Shown: positions 22,289-33,700 of the stretch, piece by piece
Layout of the letters: every line of letters starts with the position of its first letter
Numbering within the stretch: position 1 is the first letter of the stretch
Assembly: GCF_030272615.1 (NCBI RefSeq)
Contig: NC_081406.1
Coordinates: 471,066,400 to 471,130,399, forward strand
Length of the DNA stretch: 64,000 bases
Direction: 5' to 3'
Origin: Cryptomeria japonica
Lineage: Eukaryota > Streptophyta > Pinopsida > Cupressales > Cupressaceae
Translations under genes and position numbers: made by a program
The notes under the pieces: model-generated
The model's database searches: none
What the model was told of the DNA's origin: nothing
The model's input: only the letters and a program-made list of their open reading frames with translations

Positions 22289-23903
22289 TCGCTCCTGTCC
22301 CTCAGTGAAGGACGGGAGCTCATTTCCAAATATCTCATTGTCCTTGCAGAGTCCAGACGAAGTTTACGTTTGAAGTGATGGAGAACGACAAGATCTTTCA
22401 TTTGAATATAAATTGGAGATTTTCATGAGCACAGAAATGCCTCCAGGAGGAAAATCGCTCCTGTCCCTCAGTGAAGGACCGGAGCTACAATTCAAATTTC
22501 ACCTTGTCCGTGCAAGATTTTGATGACTTAGCAATTGGAGGACGTCCGAAGGAAGATACTTTGCCAAATGAATATAATTTGAGATGCAAAAAATGAAGGA
22601 AAATGACCTATATTGACTAAATCGCTCCTGTCCCTCTCCAAGGGACCAGGGCGAGGTACCTTGTAGCTCTCGTCCCTCTCCCAGGGACCAGAGCGATTTC
22701 CTCCATTTTGCAAAATTCAGACAAGGGTCAAAGCAAGTTTACGTTCAAAAACGAAGGAGAACATGAGATGAATGCATTGAATATAAATTGAAGATTTTTG
22801 GGACGTCCATACCAATGCTAAATGCCTAGTTCGCTCCTGTCCCTCAGGAAGGGACCAGAGCGATTTTTGATATAATTGCCTTTTTTGCAAAATTCCAAAC
22901 AATGTCAAGGCATGGACGGATAGAGTAAAGAAGGACGAATCCGTTGAATATAAACTTAGCACATGGCAAAGTAAGATGAAAGCCACAAGGGAAGGATCGC
23001 TCCTGTCCCTCTCCAAGGGACCAGGGCGATACAATGGTGAAGATACGTCCCTCTCAAGTTCAAGGTCGTCCCTCCAAGGTTCAAGACCGATCCAAGCCAG
23101 GACAAAAGGTGGCGAGGACATTTCAAGGCATTTCCATCAAGCGCAACGTTACAAAGGTCATCACATGGAAGGATTTGCACTCTAAAGACCTAGATCGCTC
23201 CTGTCCTTTGGCAAGGGACCAGAGCGATATTTACATAATGGCGTAAATTTCAAAAGGCAAACAAGTTTCAAGTTACCAAGAGGGTCGAAAGGACATCATT
23301 CCACGCAATGAAGATAATTGCGAGTTGGTACAAACAAGAACAAGCATGTTATGATGAACTTCGCTCCTGTCCCTCAGGAAGGGACTAGAGCGATATTGAT
23401 ATATTAGATTAATCCATGCAAGATTTACGTAAAGACAAAGATACACAAGGTTACATATGCTCCAGGACATCGTTTGAAGACAATTTGCAAGAGTTTTAAA
23501 CGTCCAAACATTGCTAATCAAAGTAAAAGTCTCCCATCGCTCCTGTCCTTTGGACAAGGACCAGGGCGATGTTAGGCAAAACACATGATATTCTTTGAAA
23601 ATCACGTTAAGACAAGGGCGCACAAGGTTTTAAATAGCATTTGGAAGATGATACAAGGAAAGGATCGTACCAAAATGGAGAATTTCAAGCAAAGAACTTA
23701 GGATCGCTCCTGTCCCTCTCCAAGGGACCAGGGCGATAATGGTCATAAAATGCATTTGTTCGCACAAGAAAGAAATTCAAATTCGAAGGACCACCAGATG
23801 ATCGATTTGGAACGTGGAAATGAAGGAGTTGAACGTTTAAAACGCAAGAATCATGCCAAAGATGGTGAATCGCTCCTGTCCCTCTCCAAGGGACCAGAGC
23901 GAT
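22289..23903 (+). repeat. Array of 11 hairpin modules, period about 167 bp
   Basis: Eleven copies of a 33-35 bp near-palindrome (ATCGCTCCTGTCCCT, short loop, AGGGACCAGAGCGAT) start at 22289, 22454, 22621, 22663, 22831, 22996, 23194, 23361, 23536, 23703 and 23869. Steps are 165, 167, 42, 168, 165, 198, 167, 175, 167 and 166 bp. The sequence between modules is more diverged but recurs (for example TTGAATATAAATTG). The conserved part is thus the hairpin. Variants in one arm tend to be tolerated by G-T pairing in the other (GGGCGAT versus AGAGCGAT opposite ATCGCTC). Confidence 0.9.
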
Positions 23904-24232
23904 GAGGTACGTCCCTTTATTTTCATATTTTTGGCGCCAAATTAAACAATTCAAATATCCTTAAATGCTAAATCAATTTAAAAAATTGAAAATCCATTTT
24001 TATTGGCATTTAATATGGCGTTAACATTTATTAATTATTTTTGCCTTATTTAAAAATCGAAATTTGCAATAAAAAAACGCAAGGCATTAATAATTAATTA
24101 TTTAATAAAAAAATCGATTTCAAGAGCTCATATATGGAAGTCGGCCTTGTTATGACATTGCAAATCATTTAAAAAAGGTTATATTTTATCAAGTCGGCCA
24201 AAGAGATAAATCGATAAGAGCGCTATATATAG

Positions 24233-24242
24233 GGGGGTGAAA
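24233..24242 (+). promoter_or_regulatory. TATA box upstream of the B gene
   Basis: CTATATATAG lies about 610 bp upstream of the chosen start codon and after the hairpin array. Downstream, 24300-24540 holds a second short degenerate repeat (units with CCACGTCCAAGGCGA). A probable leader intron runs from GAG|GTATGG (24645) to GTGTAG| just before the start codon. Confidence 0.5.
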
Positions 24243-24851
24243 ACTATTATTTTCACATCATTATTTTACCTCTCTACATGCGAATTAAGGAAGACGAAGG
24301 GAAGTGTTAAGTGTGTTCAAAGATAGTGCGAATATTATCCAAGGTGGCGCAAGTTTTATTCATACCAAAGGTGGCGCTAATATAGAGTGCGAATTACATT
24401 GAAGACCAAGGGTGGTGCGAGTTTGAAGGTTCATTTGAAGCCACGTCCAAGGCGAACTTGAAGACCACGCCAAAGTACGAATTTGAAGATCCATTTGAGA
24501 CCACGTCCAAGGCGATAATTGAAGATCACGTCCTGTCCAGAGGTGGCAAAGTCAATTCTGAGGAGATCATATTGAAGATTACTTTATACCTCAATTTTGC
24601 CTAGGCGAATTTTGTTTTTGCATTCTAGAGTTAGCTCTCTATCGAGGTATGGCGATTTATTGTTATTGTTTTATTCATTCATCGTCATATTTCAAATTTT
24701 GAAATTTTGAATTTTGAATCTCTTAGCTCAATCGTTGTATTTTAGGAAATGATAACTCTAGGGACTTATCATGAGGTTTCCTAAAATCTATCTCTCTTAT
24801 CTACGTTATTTATTGCAAAATCTATTTCTTATAATGAAATGTTGTGTAGGT

Positions 24852-27800
24852 ATGGCAACCCCAAAGGCGGGAGCATCCACCAGTCGCTCGGCTCTCATGA
24901 AAGAAGATCAGAAGACCGAAGAAGTGGAGACCAAGATCGTGTCCAAGTGGAGCAACATTGGAGATACAAACTTGGGGAACTTTAGCACGAAGAAGTTCCG
25001 AGAGATCCCTTACATCGGCAAGCCATCACCTGTCGCCCGGAGAATAATAGAAAGTGGCATCATTAAGGCGGCCGGTTTTCCTCCAGCCATTCAGTGTCAC
25101 GAGTTGATGATCGAGTGTGCCCGTCATTACAATCCACAGTCCAGGACAATTGTGTCCAATGAGGGAAACATTTTGGCGTACCTTTCAGAGGAGGCCATAA
25201 GTGAAGCCTTCCATCTTCCAGAGCACAGGGACATGATATACAAGAGCATTGAAGGAGCCAGATCAGTGTACGATGATGATCCAGATGCTTGTCTAAGCAT
25301 AATCAACAAGAACTGGCTACTCAAGAGTCGTCCCCGTCTGAGCAAAGTACCGAACACACCACACCGGATCGATTTCCAAGAAGAGTACAGAGATTTGATT
25401 ACCATGCTCAACAGAGTTACAGGAGCACCTCATGCCTTCTCTTTTGAGAAATGGATGTTTTATTTCATCCAGGTGATTGTTCAAGGGAAGGGTACAATAC
25501 ATTGGGCTAGGATAATTAGCCATTGCTTAGACGTACAGTTGAGAAGACTCAGGGCTACTAAGTCCTTCCACATGAGTTCATATGTCATCTATGCCTTAAT
25601 CAGGAGCGTTGAGTACGCAGGACTACCTCACAGAGGAGTGATTGGAAGAGGACCCGGTGAGGTCAGAGTTTGCGAATCCTATACCTACTTGCATCATCCA
25701 CCAGGGAAGAACTACAAGTTAATCAATGATACTTTCACGATGAACATCACAAGGACGTTGCAAGGAGGGATTCACAACAGATTATCTCAAGATGCCCAGG
25801 AGTTAATCAAGAGGTACGGTGCTTGGTTCATTCAGTTTCCCAAGTTCACTTACATTAGAGTGTATGGATGTCCTTTACCTCCATACATGTTGCCGAGATA
25901 CCCAACAGACAGGATTGTGTTACTTGAAGTAACAAGGCAGTTGGCAGCATATGTGAAGGCATTCAGACACAGACATCAGAATGGAGTTCAGGTACCTATT
26001 ATTTTGGGTAATTCAGTTGAGGTATGTCCCAATGTCTCAGCCATGGATGATGCAGAGAGGGAGTTAGCCTTGTATCCTTTTTCATCTTTTGCTTGGAGGA
26101 ATAGTTTTGATCCTCATGGACATTTAGAGGAGACAGTCGGTAGAAGATTTAGACATGAGTACCAGATTGAAGATTTTATGATGAATCTCCTAGATGATCT
26201 CGAAGTGAAACGTAAGATACATTCTAGATTGCCTTTGGATTTCATCAGGAAATGTAAGATTTACAGAGTAGCCGACCAAGCTCAGGACAACGGCAGGCAC
26301 ATCCAATCTTCATATGATAGAGAAAGCAAAACAATAAGTTTGAATTGGAATGAGCCCGAGGCCGTGGATTTAGATGAATTGATGGCACCAGTCTTGTCTT
26401 GTACTCGCAGATGGGTAGACATTCAACATCAGAAGTTGAGGGAACAAGGCATAGCCATGTCTTTTACTTTGGAAGAAAAGCCAGCCGAAGGAGGAGCCAG
26501 TGTTAGTGAAGGCAATCCTAATCCTAGGAATTCAGGTGAAGGTAACCTTCGATGTGCCAGTGAGGGCAATATCCATTCGAGAGGTTCAAAGAGAAAGGAA
26601 AGATCAGAAAAGAAAGAGCCTTCCAAGAAAAAGCAAGGTGCTAACAAAGATCAAACACCAGGTAATTCTTCCAGGCCAGAAGACAGAACAGTTCGAGTGG
26701 AAGAATCCATGGAATCGATGGTACAGAATGACAGACAGGAGGAAGAACAGGCACAGCATGTTTCATCCGATGGATCTCTTCAAGACTATGATTTAGAAGA
26801 AGATAATGAAGTAACATCTCCTCCCAGACAAGAAGAAGTAGTACACAAAGAAATTCAAGTTCAAGAGACAAGATCAAATATCCCAGATTGGTTGAAGGAA
26901 AGATTGACTAAGGTGATCGTAATTGAGGACGAGGACAGTGCAATCGATCTAGAGAGCCTTGTTGGACGTTCACATATGACAACAGAGAAGAAGAAGGCTA
27001 CAAAGATGTCCAAGATGATTCGAGATGAGACTGGATCTAGAAAACTGCAGATAGCTACACCGGCAGCAGACAAATATGAGGGTGAGATCCTAGCAGAGGA
27101 CTATCATATACAGACTATTGAGTTAGGACCATCCACAGCAGAGCAGACTTTAGATGATGCCACCGACACATTTGAGGCATTGAAGGATAAGTTCAGAGAA
27201 GAAGTAGAAAAGAATAGAAAGCTTGAGAAAGAGGTCGGTGCATGGAGAACATATTTCAGTCACATCAATGAACCTTTGGGACGTCAGGATCCAGTTAGAT
27301 CACCATTGCAGGCATTGCCCCTTCAATCAATCAATGAAGCAGAAAGATTCAGGAATATGGTCCAGCGTACATGTAATTGGATGGATAGATCTCACACGGT
27401 GGCCATTGAGTTTATTACAAGGATGTCGAAGATCACCCATCAGGCTATCCAAGTCCTTGAGATAATTCACAGATTGATGGCAACAGTAGCTGCATTTGCC
27501 CATACCAAGGACGTTGTCATTCCTATCTTGAAAGTTATAAGACATACATCCAGAAGAATTTTAGCACAAGAGAAGATCTTGGAAGGCGATTCTCACAGTT
27601 TGTTTCAGTGGTCAACCTTACTCCATATAAAGAGTGTTCTCTTTGAGGACATCAGTGTTAGATGTGGTCAAGTTGAGGAGGTGATCAATCCGATCCAGGA
27701 CAGAGTATTTGAGGTACTTCGTACCATTCTTGGCAGAAGGATCGAGGTCGAGACAGATGTGGATTTACAAGAATTTGAAGATAGAATCAAGATCATCTTT

Positions 27801-28073
27801 CGCAAGGACGCAGATGTTACAGATGAGCAGTATGATCAGATGTATGCCACCATGCTCCTAATTGATAGAACTAAGGAACTTGAACCCACTTGGGACACAG
27901 CTCTTCTAGATGCATTTGATCAGGTTATCCACTTAGAAGAGAGTATCAAGAATCTTCCCGAGATTCCAAGCACAGAAATCGAAGGAATTGTGACAAAATT
28001 CATTGCATATGCTAAGAAAGAGAATTGGAAAGGGAATAAGATTCTAGATGAAAGGTTGTTACAGATGACATGA
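24852..28073 (+). CDS. Large uncharacterised protein of element B
   Basis: An uninterrupted frame of 1100 codons opens at 24771. I prefer the internal ATG at 24852 (MATPKAGASTSRS, 1073 residues) because a probable 3' splice site (GTGTAG) lies just upstream and the relative in element A begins at the matching place. Residues 1-45 are a polar linker with KIVSKWSNIGDTNLG. About 60-490 form a mostly helical, aromatic-rich domain (HWARIISHCLDVQLRRL, MSSYVIYALIRSVEYAGLPH, WFIQFPKF). About 500-700 are low-complexity and charged, with a nuclear-signal-like run (SKRKERSEKKEPSKKK). About 785-830 are coiled coil, and the last 230 residues are helical. No protease, RT, integrase or zinc knuckle is seen. 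It may be distantly related to plant mobile-domain/putative transposon proteins, which I cannot prove. The function is unknown. Confidence 0.8.
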   Translation: MATPKAGASTSRSALMKEDQKTEEVETKIVSKWSNIGDTNLGNFSTKKFREIPYIGKPSPVARRIIESGIIKAAGFPPAIQCHELMIECARHYNPQSRTIVSNEGNILAYLSEEAISEAFHLPEHRDMIYKSIEGARSVYDDDPDACLSIINKNWLLKSRPRLSKVPNTPHRIDFQEEYRDLITMLNRVTGAPHAFSFEKWMFYFIQVIVQGKGTIHWARIISHCLDVQLRRLRATKSFHMSSYVIYALIRSVEYAGLPHRGVIGRGPGEVRVCESYTYLHHPPGKNYKLINDTFTMNITRTLQGGIHNRLSQDAQELIKRYGAWFIQFPKFTYIRVYGCPLPPYMLPRYPTDRIVLLEVTRQLAAYVKAFRHRHQNGVQVPIILGNSVEVCPNVSAMDDAERELALYPFSSFAWRNSFDPHGHLEETVGRRFRHEYQIEDFMMNLLDDLEVKRKIHSRLPLDFIRKCKIYRVADQAQDNGRHIQSSYDRESKTISLNWNEPEAVDLDELMAPVLSCTRRWVDIQHQKLREQGIAMSFTLEEKPAEGGASVSEGNPNPRNSGEGNLRCASEGNIHSRGSKRKERSEKKEPSKKKQGANKDQTPGNSSRPEDRTVRVEESMESMVQNDRQEEEQAQHVSSDGSLQDYDLEEDNEVTSPPRQEEVVHKEIQVQETRSNIPDWLKERLTKVIVIEDEDSAIDLESLVGRSHMTTEKKKATKMSKMIRDETGSRKLQIATPAADKYEGEILAEDYHIQTIELGPSTAEQTLDDATDTFEALKDKFREEVEKNRKLEKEVGAWRTYFSHINEPLGRQDPVRSPLQALPLQSINEAERFRNMVQRTCNWMDRSHTVAIEFITRMSKITHQAIQVLEIIHRLMATVAAFAHTKDVVIPILKVIRHTSRRILAQEKILEGDSHSLFQWSTLLHIKSVLFEDISVRCGQVEEVINPIQDRVFEVLRTILGRRIEVETDVDLQEFEDRIKIIFRKDADVTDEQYDQMYATMLLIDRTKELEPTWDTALLDAFDQVIHLEESIKNLPEIPSTEIEGIVTKFIAYAKKENWKGNKILDERLLQMT

Positions 28074-28257
28074 CACCTTATTTCTCATTGGTTGATACCT
28101 CCTAGATTTTTGTGCCAAATTTAATATTTGGCTATGTATTTAATGTTGTTCAGTAAAAAGGAGGTCATTTGTAACAAACCCTAATTAGGGTTTAGGTGTC
28201 ATGATCTTGTCCGTTGATTTACTTTCAATCTGGACCTTTCATTGTAATTGGGGATGC

Positions 28258-28426
28258 TATTTATACCCCCATTTTTCATTTCATTTGTAATAGAATAGTC
28301 AATAGAAAATAGAGAATAGAGTTGAGAGATTTAGAGTTGTAAGCAATTTTTATTTTATAGCAAGATTGAGTCTTGAAGAGAGAAGTTCAAGCAATTGTTG
28401 TATATGATAACTTGGAAATCAATAAA
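28258..28426 (+). promoter_or_regulatory. LTR-like TATA and AATAAA of element B
   Basis: TATTTATA at 28258-28265 and AATAAA at 28421-28426 lie downstream of the ORF and upstream of the CA end, the order expected for U3/R/U5. The preceding CCCTAATTAGGGTTT and TTGATTT...TCAATCTGGACC are shared with C and, more weakly, with A. Confidence 0.55.
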
Positions 28427-29134
28427 ATATTGAAGTTATGGTGTTTTGTTGCAAATTTCTTGAGTTATCTTCATGGTTGTTGGATGTACTTGAATCACGC
28501 TCAATCGAAGTAGTTTGTTAATTTGAAAGACTAAGTGTGAGATTTGATATTTGGTAGGATTCGCAATCCAAACCACTAGCTTCTTGCTGATTGTAGGAAC
28601 GCCTTGCGTGGTCAACTGGAAAACATTTTGAGTCCTTAACCTTCAAGCATTTTCGCATCTAGGATATGTACCTTCGCAGTAGTGTCCTTGGTCTTTTATG
28701 CATTGAATACCATTATTACCCTAGAAGATCGCACTAATTTCAATTGAGTTGTTATCTTATGGCAAAATTGAAGTTGGTTGAGTCTTGCCAAATCTCATTC
28801 ATGCTAAGTCGTTCATAGGGTTAGACTAGATTAGACCTCTTAAACCCTGTCCTTTTTCCACTTTTTTTTAAAAAAAAAAAGTTCCTTTTAGTTTAGTGAA
28901 ACCTTCGAACTATTGAATCCGTAAGAAGCCTTGAAGGAAACAGCAAATCACATCATACCACTAAAAAAGCTTGTCCACACGTGGAGACCCCACTAAAAGA
29001 ACCTTGGAGTCCACCTAACTGATCCTTTTTGCAGATCTTCAGCAGTTAGAGACTATTTTCTCAAGAGAGGATAAGATGCCTAATGGTATTTTATTCTGTG
29101 TATGATTGTGTACAAAATACACGTCAACAGGGAC

Positions 29135-30702
29135 CTGCACGAAGAGGTCGCCAATATTTTTGAAGCAACATTATCCAGCATCAGGAATTCGTCCTTGTCA
29201 AAGGAAACCAAAATAGGAGGGTCAGATCCAAAAACCCCGAGAAGGAGGGACTATAGGAGCGAGGGTGACCAAAGCCCTGCGGACAGGGGTCCAACCAAGT
29301 CAAGAGCATACGATACCTTCCAGACACATAATACCTTCCGGGCATATAGTAACTTCCAAGCGCTACATAAAACCCTCCAAACAAAAACAATGGCACACAC
29401 CCCGGAGAAACAAAAGCTTCCAAAATTCATGGGCGACGGGTCGAAGGATCCCGTACGACATTGTAAGACATGCGTGACAATTTGGGAGGCAAATGGCCAG
29501 GACGACCAGGATTACTGGTTGAAGGCATTTCCAACCACTCTGCGAGGAATAGAAATTGATTGGTATACAAACCTGGATGCCCAGTACAAAACGTCCTGGA
29601 ACAATCTAAAGTATGCTTTCCAAGAGGAGTTCAAAGTCCTACGAGATGACAATGAAATCGTGGCGGAGATTTACAATACCAAGCAGGGAAAAAGTGAAAG
29701 TGTGTGGGCATATAACAGAAAGCTGAGTGAACTACTCAACAAAATGGAGAACCAGCCGGCTGATGGACTCAAGAAGAGATGGTTTGTTGAAGGACTGGTA
29801 CCGTCTCTCAGACGAAAGATGAAGGTGGTCCCTCCGCCCTCGTATGACGAAGCATACAACCGTGCAATGGATATTGAAAGTGAAAATGAGACATCCCGAG
29901 GGAAGCGTCGGGTGAGCGATGGTGACAGTACGGATGAAGACAGCGATGGGGAGTCCAAAACCGTGCAAGCACTCCAAAGGGATATGATGAGGATGATGAA
30001 AGAACTAAACGCTGACAAAGAAAGTGGCAAGGAAGGAAAGGAACTATGGTGCACCGACTGCAAGACAGAAGGGCACACTAAGGGGAGTTGCCCTCGTAAA
30101 GCTTTCTGTGACATCTGCCAAGTAATGGGACATTCCATTAAGGAATGCCCATACAACTTGAAAGCACGGAGCACACAAGTTCTCTACGCCCAACCCGACC
30201 AAGTCACACTGCCAGTGACACCTCCGAAGCCAACAGCAAATTCTGACGCCTCTCCTAGAGGGTACCGAAACAACCAGCGAGGTAACAACAAGCCCAATAA
30301 TAACACGTCGAGGAGTAGAATTCAATACGACACAAAGGGACGACCCATGATCCAATGTCGGAAATGAAACGAATGGGGTCACTTTGTGCGGGAATGTCAA
30401 AATGGAGATGATGAGGGAAGTTTGTTGTGCAAATGGTGCAGTCCGGGGAATCATGAGGACACAGAGTGTCCAAAGCAAAAAGGGGTGAATATGCTGGAGG
30501 TAGAAGAGTCGAAGGAAGGCGTACTGGCAATCACAAGATTGCAAAACAAGAAAGCCATGTATCCTGACCCTCGCATGGAGAAGGAAAGACTCCAAGAAGC
30601 CAGGGCAAATATTGAGCGGGCGATGGCAGAAGAACAGAGGGCCTCGCACCCGGCTGCCAGTACCCCACTCCAGTCAGGACCGGAGAAAACTATCATTAAG
30701 TA
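29135..30702 (+). pseudogene. G1 gag main part with zinc knuckles
   Basis: This continues gag after element B. Residues LPKFMGDGSKDPVRHCKTC begin the retrotransposon gag core (about 29410-29880; DQDYWLKAFPTTLRGIEIDW, WAYNRKLSELLNKM). CCHC-type knuckles follow at 30048-30150 (CTDCKTEGHTKGSCPRKAFC, then CQVMGHSIKECP). A stop at 30365-30367 replaces the first cysteine of a third knuckle, and further knuckle-like sequence (CKWCSPGNHEDTECP) lies at 30430-30475. Gag would bind RNA and form particles in the cytoplasm. The copy is truncated by stops. Confidence 0.85.
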
Positions 30703-30703
30703 G

Positions 30704-33700
30704 ATGTTACACACCACCATACCCGTACGGGTATCCGACCTTCTACAGACCATGCCACAATTGAGGATGGCCCTAACAAATGCAACTGGTGACATCACCA
30801 TCGGCCAAGAACACCAAACGGCGACAGAACCACCTAGTGCGGCTCCGATGAAGGAACCCGGTACGGTTGCCATGGACCCTATGCTGCTCACGGTAAGCAT
30901 TGGACGGAAACCTGTCGTGGTGGAGATGGACATAATGGGACAAAAGCTCACAAACACCATTGTGGATGGCGGGTCTGGAGTCAACGTGCTACCGGAATAA
31001 ACTTGGAGAGGTCTGGGCAAGCCTACCCTCTGGCCACCAACATTTAATCTCATCAGTGCGGATCAGCACGGCATCAAACCCCTCAGGACTCTCATGGCAC
31101 AAAAGGTGGTGATCGAGACACAACAATTCCTTCCGGACTTCGTAGTCATTCCACTAGAGAGAAAAGCGTACGACGCCCTCTTGTGAAGGGGATGGCTGAT
31201 CATGGCTAGAGCCAATCATAAATGTAGGAAGAATACACTCTCAATCGAGAGTGAAGGTCATAAGTATGTGATTGACCTGAGGAATCAGTCCATCAGTGAA
31301 GAGCTTGCGTCGTCTGACTCCGACTCGGAGGACTCAAATAGATGGAAGTGGGGTTCCAAAGGAGACAGAGGAGAGAGGGAACCCAACGAAGAAGGAGAGT
31401 TGGGACTGGACGGATGCTCCAAAGATGGAATTAGTTCGTTGGCCGGACTCTTCCATTGGCAAATGGAGGACTACAAGGTCTTCCACCCGGAGTGCCACAT
31501 GCTGCAAATATGCGAGATCGGAGAATCAAGTGGCGGTATGGAAGAACAGTTATTTCCCCCGGAGTACGGTAGGTACCAGGAGGGAATGGCATGGGTGGAT
31601 GACACGCCAGCCCACCAATTTGAAGGAGACAAACCCATCAAGTACGAGGAAAGGGATGTGAAAAAAGTTAATCTAAGCAAGGACGAGGACCCGCAGGTGA
31701 TACTCGTAGGGGATGACTAGAACCTCGTACTGAAGGCAGCGGCTTTCAGAATATTTCTGGAATACAAGGACGTCTTTGCCTGGACCTACAAGGACTTGAA
31801 GGGGGTACCACCGGAATTGTGCGTACATCGCATAACCCTCGTACCAGGAGCCCAACCCGTACGGAGGAGACCGTACAGGATGAACAAGAACTATGCAGCC
31901 AAGGTGAATGAGGAAATCAACAAAATGTTGGAGGCTGGGATCATATTCAAAGTGGAAACCAGTGACTGGGTTTCCCCAATAGTCATTTCTCTCAAGAAGG
32001 AAGCTAATCAGATAAGGATATGCGTGGACTTCAGGTACCTAAACGTAGTAATAATCAAAGATTCATTCCCAATCCCATTCACTGACAGCATCCTGGAAGA
32101 AGTAGCTGGGCATGAGATATACACATTTCTAGATGGGTTCTCGAGATACAATCAGATAAGTATTGCAGAAGAAGATAAGCTAAAGACCACATTCGTGGTG
32201 GAGGGGGGGGTGTATGCCTACAATCGCATGCCCTTTGGGCTATGTAATGCACCGACAACCTTCCAGAGAATAATTTTACACATTTTTGACAATGTCCGTA
32301 GGAAATTTCAGGGCATTCTTGGATGACTAGTCGATTTTCAGTGATCAGGACACCCATCTAAAGGCACTCAAAGAATGTATGTAGAGGTGCCAAAAAGCTA
32401 GACTGGCTCTTAACCCAAGGAAGTGCAGGTTTATGGTACCGCAAGGGAAGCTTCTCGGCCACATTGTTTGTAAAGAAGGTCTGAAGACAGACCCAGATAA
32501 GATAGGAGTGATTGTCAACATGGAGAATCCAACGAATGTGACACGCGTGAAGTCATTTTTGGGCCATGTTGGCTACTGCCGGAGATTTATCAAAGGCTTT
32601 GCACAAGTCTCCTGGCCCCTAGATAAGCTGACAAGGGGGGAGTCGTTCATATGGGGTACGAAGCAGGAAGAAGCCTTCAAGGAATTAAAAGATCGGCTGG
32701 TAAGTGCACCAATACTGGTGTACCCGGATTGGAATAAGGAGTTTCACGTACACGTCGATGCCTCCAACTTTGCGATTGGTGCTACCCTCACACAAGTAGG
32801 GACGCAAGGACTGGACCATTCTGTTTTCTTCGCCAGCCGACTTTTGTCAAGGGCTGAACGAAACTACAACACAATGGAGAGGGAGGCACTCGGGATGGTG
32901 TACACAGTACAAAAGTTTCGCCACTACCTGTTGGCTACTCCGTTCACGTTTTACGTGGACCATCAGGCACTAATGTATTTGGTAAATAAACCAATTATCC
33001 AGGGTCCGGTAAGTAGATGGCTACTACTCCTGCAGGAGTTTACCTTCACCATTATTGTACGGCCAGGCAAGTCCCATGTGATAGCCGACCAACTATCGAG
33101 GATCAAATCAGGAGAACCAGCCAAAGGGGTGAACGAGGACTTCCAAGATGCACACTTGTTCCAGATTGTAGTACTACCATCGTGGTACGAGAAGATCGGC
33201 CAGTACCTCTCTACTTCCACATTTCCAAAGGAAATGCCCTCGGGGGAGCGGCGAAAGCTGGCACTGAAGAGTAAGACCTTCCAGCTAATCAATGGTCTGT
33301 TATATAAAATGGGCCCCAACCAAATCCTAAGGAGATGTGTTATGGAGGAAATCCCCAGTGTGTTGAAGGAGGCACATGACGGGTTAGCAGGCGGACACAT
33401 GGGACCAGATGCAACTGCCAGGAAAGTACTTTTGGCCGGTCTGTGGTGGCCAACTCTACACACTGACGCCCGAGAGTGAGTGGTTGGGTGTGACACTTGC
33501 CGACGTGCAGGAAAACCACTCAAGCGGGACTTCATGCCCCTCTTTCCCTCGCAACCATAGGAGCTATTCGAATGGTGGGGTCTAGACTTTGTAGGACCCT
33601 TGAAGCCGAGTAGCATGCACAGGTGCAAATATATAGTCATAGCTACAGAATACCTCACCAAGTGGGCAGAAGCGAGGGCCTTGCCAGATAACACAGCTCT

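Larger units (their letters stand above)
21847..29129 (+). mobile_element. Element B: TG..CA element with LTR layout and an intact gene
   Basis: It starts TGTTGTGACC followed by CACACATCGCCCCATCGC and ends TACACGTCAACA. Perfect 5-bp duplications GGGAC flank it (21842-21846 and 29130-29134), and its removal restores the G1 gag frame. Order of parts: start motif; 11-hairpin array (22289-23903); TATA box (24233); leader; one long intact ORF (24852-28073); CCCTAATTAGGGTTT; a second TATA (28258-28265); AATAAA (28421-28426); and a terminal segment shared with elements A and C (CTCAAGAGAGGATAAG...TATTTTATTCTGTGT). There is no second terminal copy, so it looks like a 7.3-kb solo LTR with a gene in U3. 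Confidence 0.88.

Noticed and set aside
22289-23903. CRISPR-like regular array
   Set aside because: The repeats are palindromic and regularly spaced, but the period of about 167 bp, the related linkers and the retroelement context in plant DNA rule out a CRISPR array.
21847-29129. Helitron
   Set aside because: It has TG...CA ends and a 5-bp target duplication. Helitrons start TC, end CTRR and insert between A and T without duplication.
29671-31053. Long reverse-strand ORFs over G1 gag and protease
   Set aside because: They mirror the forward coding frames and carry no domain signature; they are shadows.
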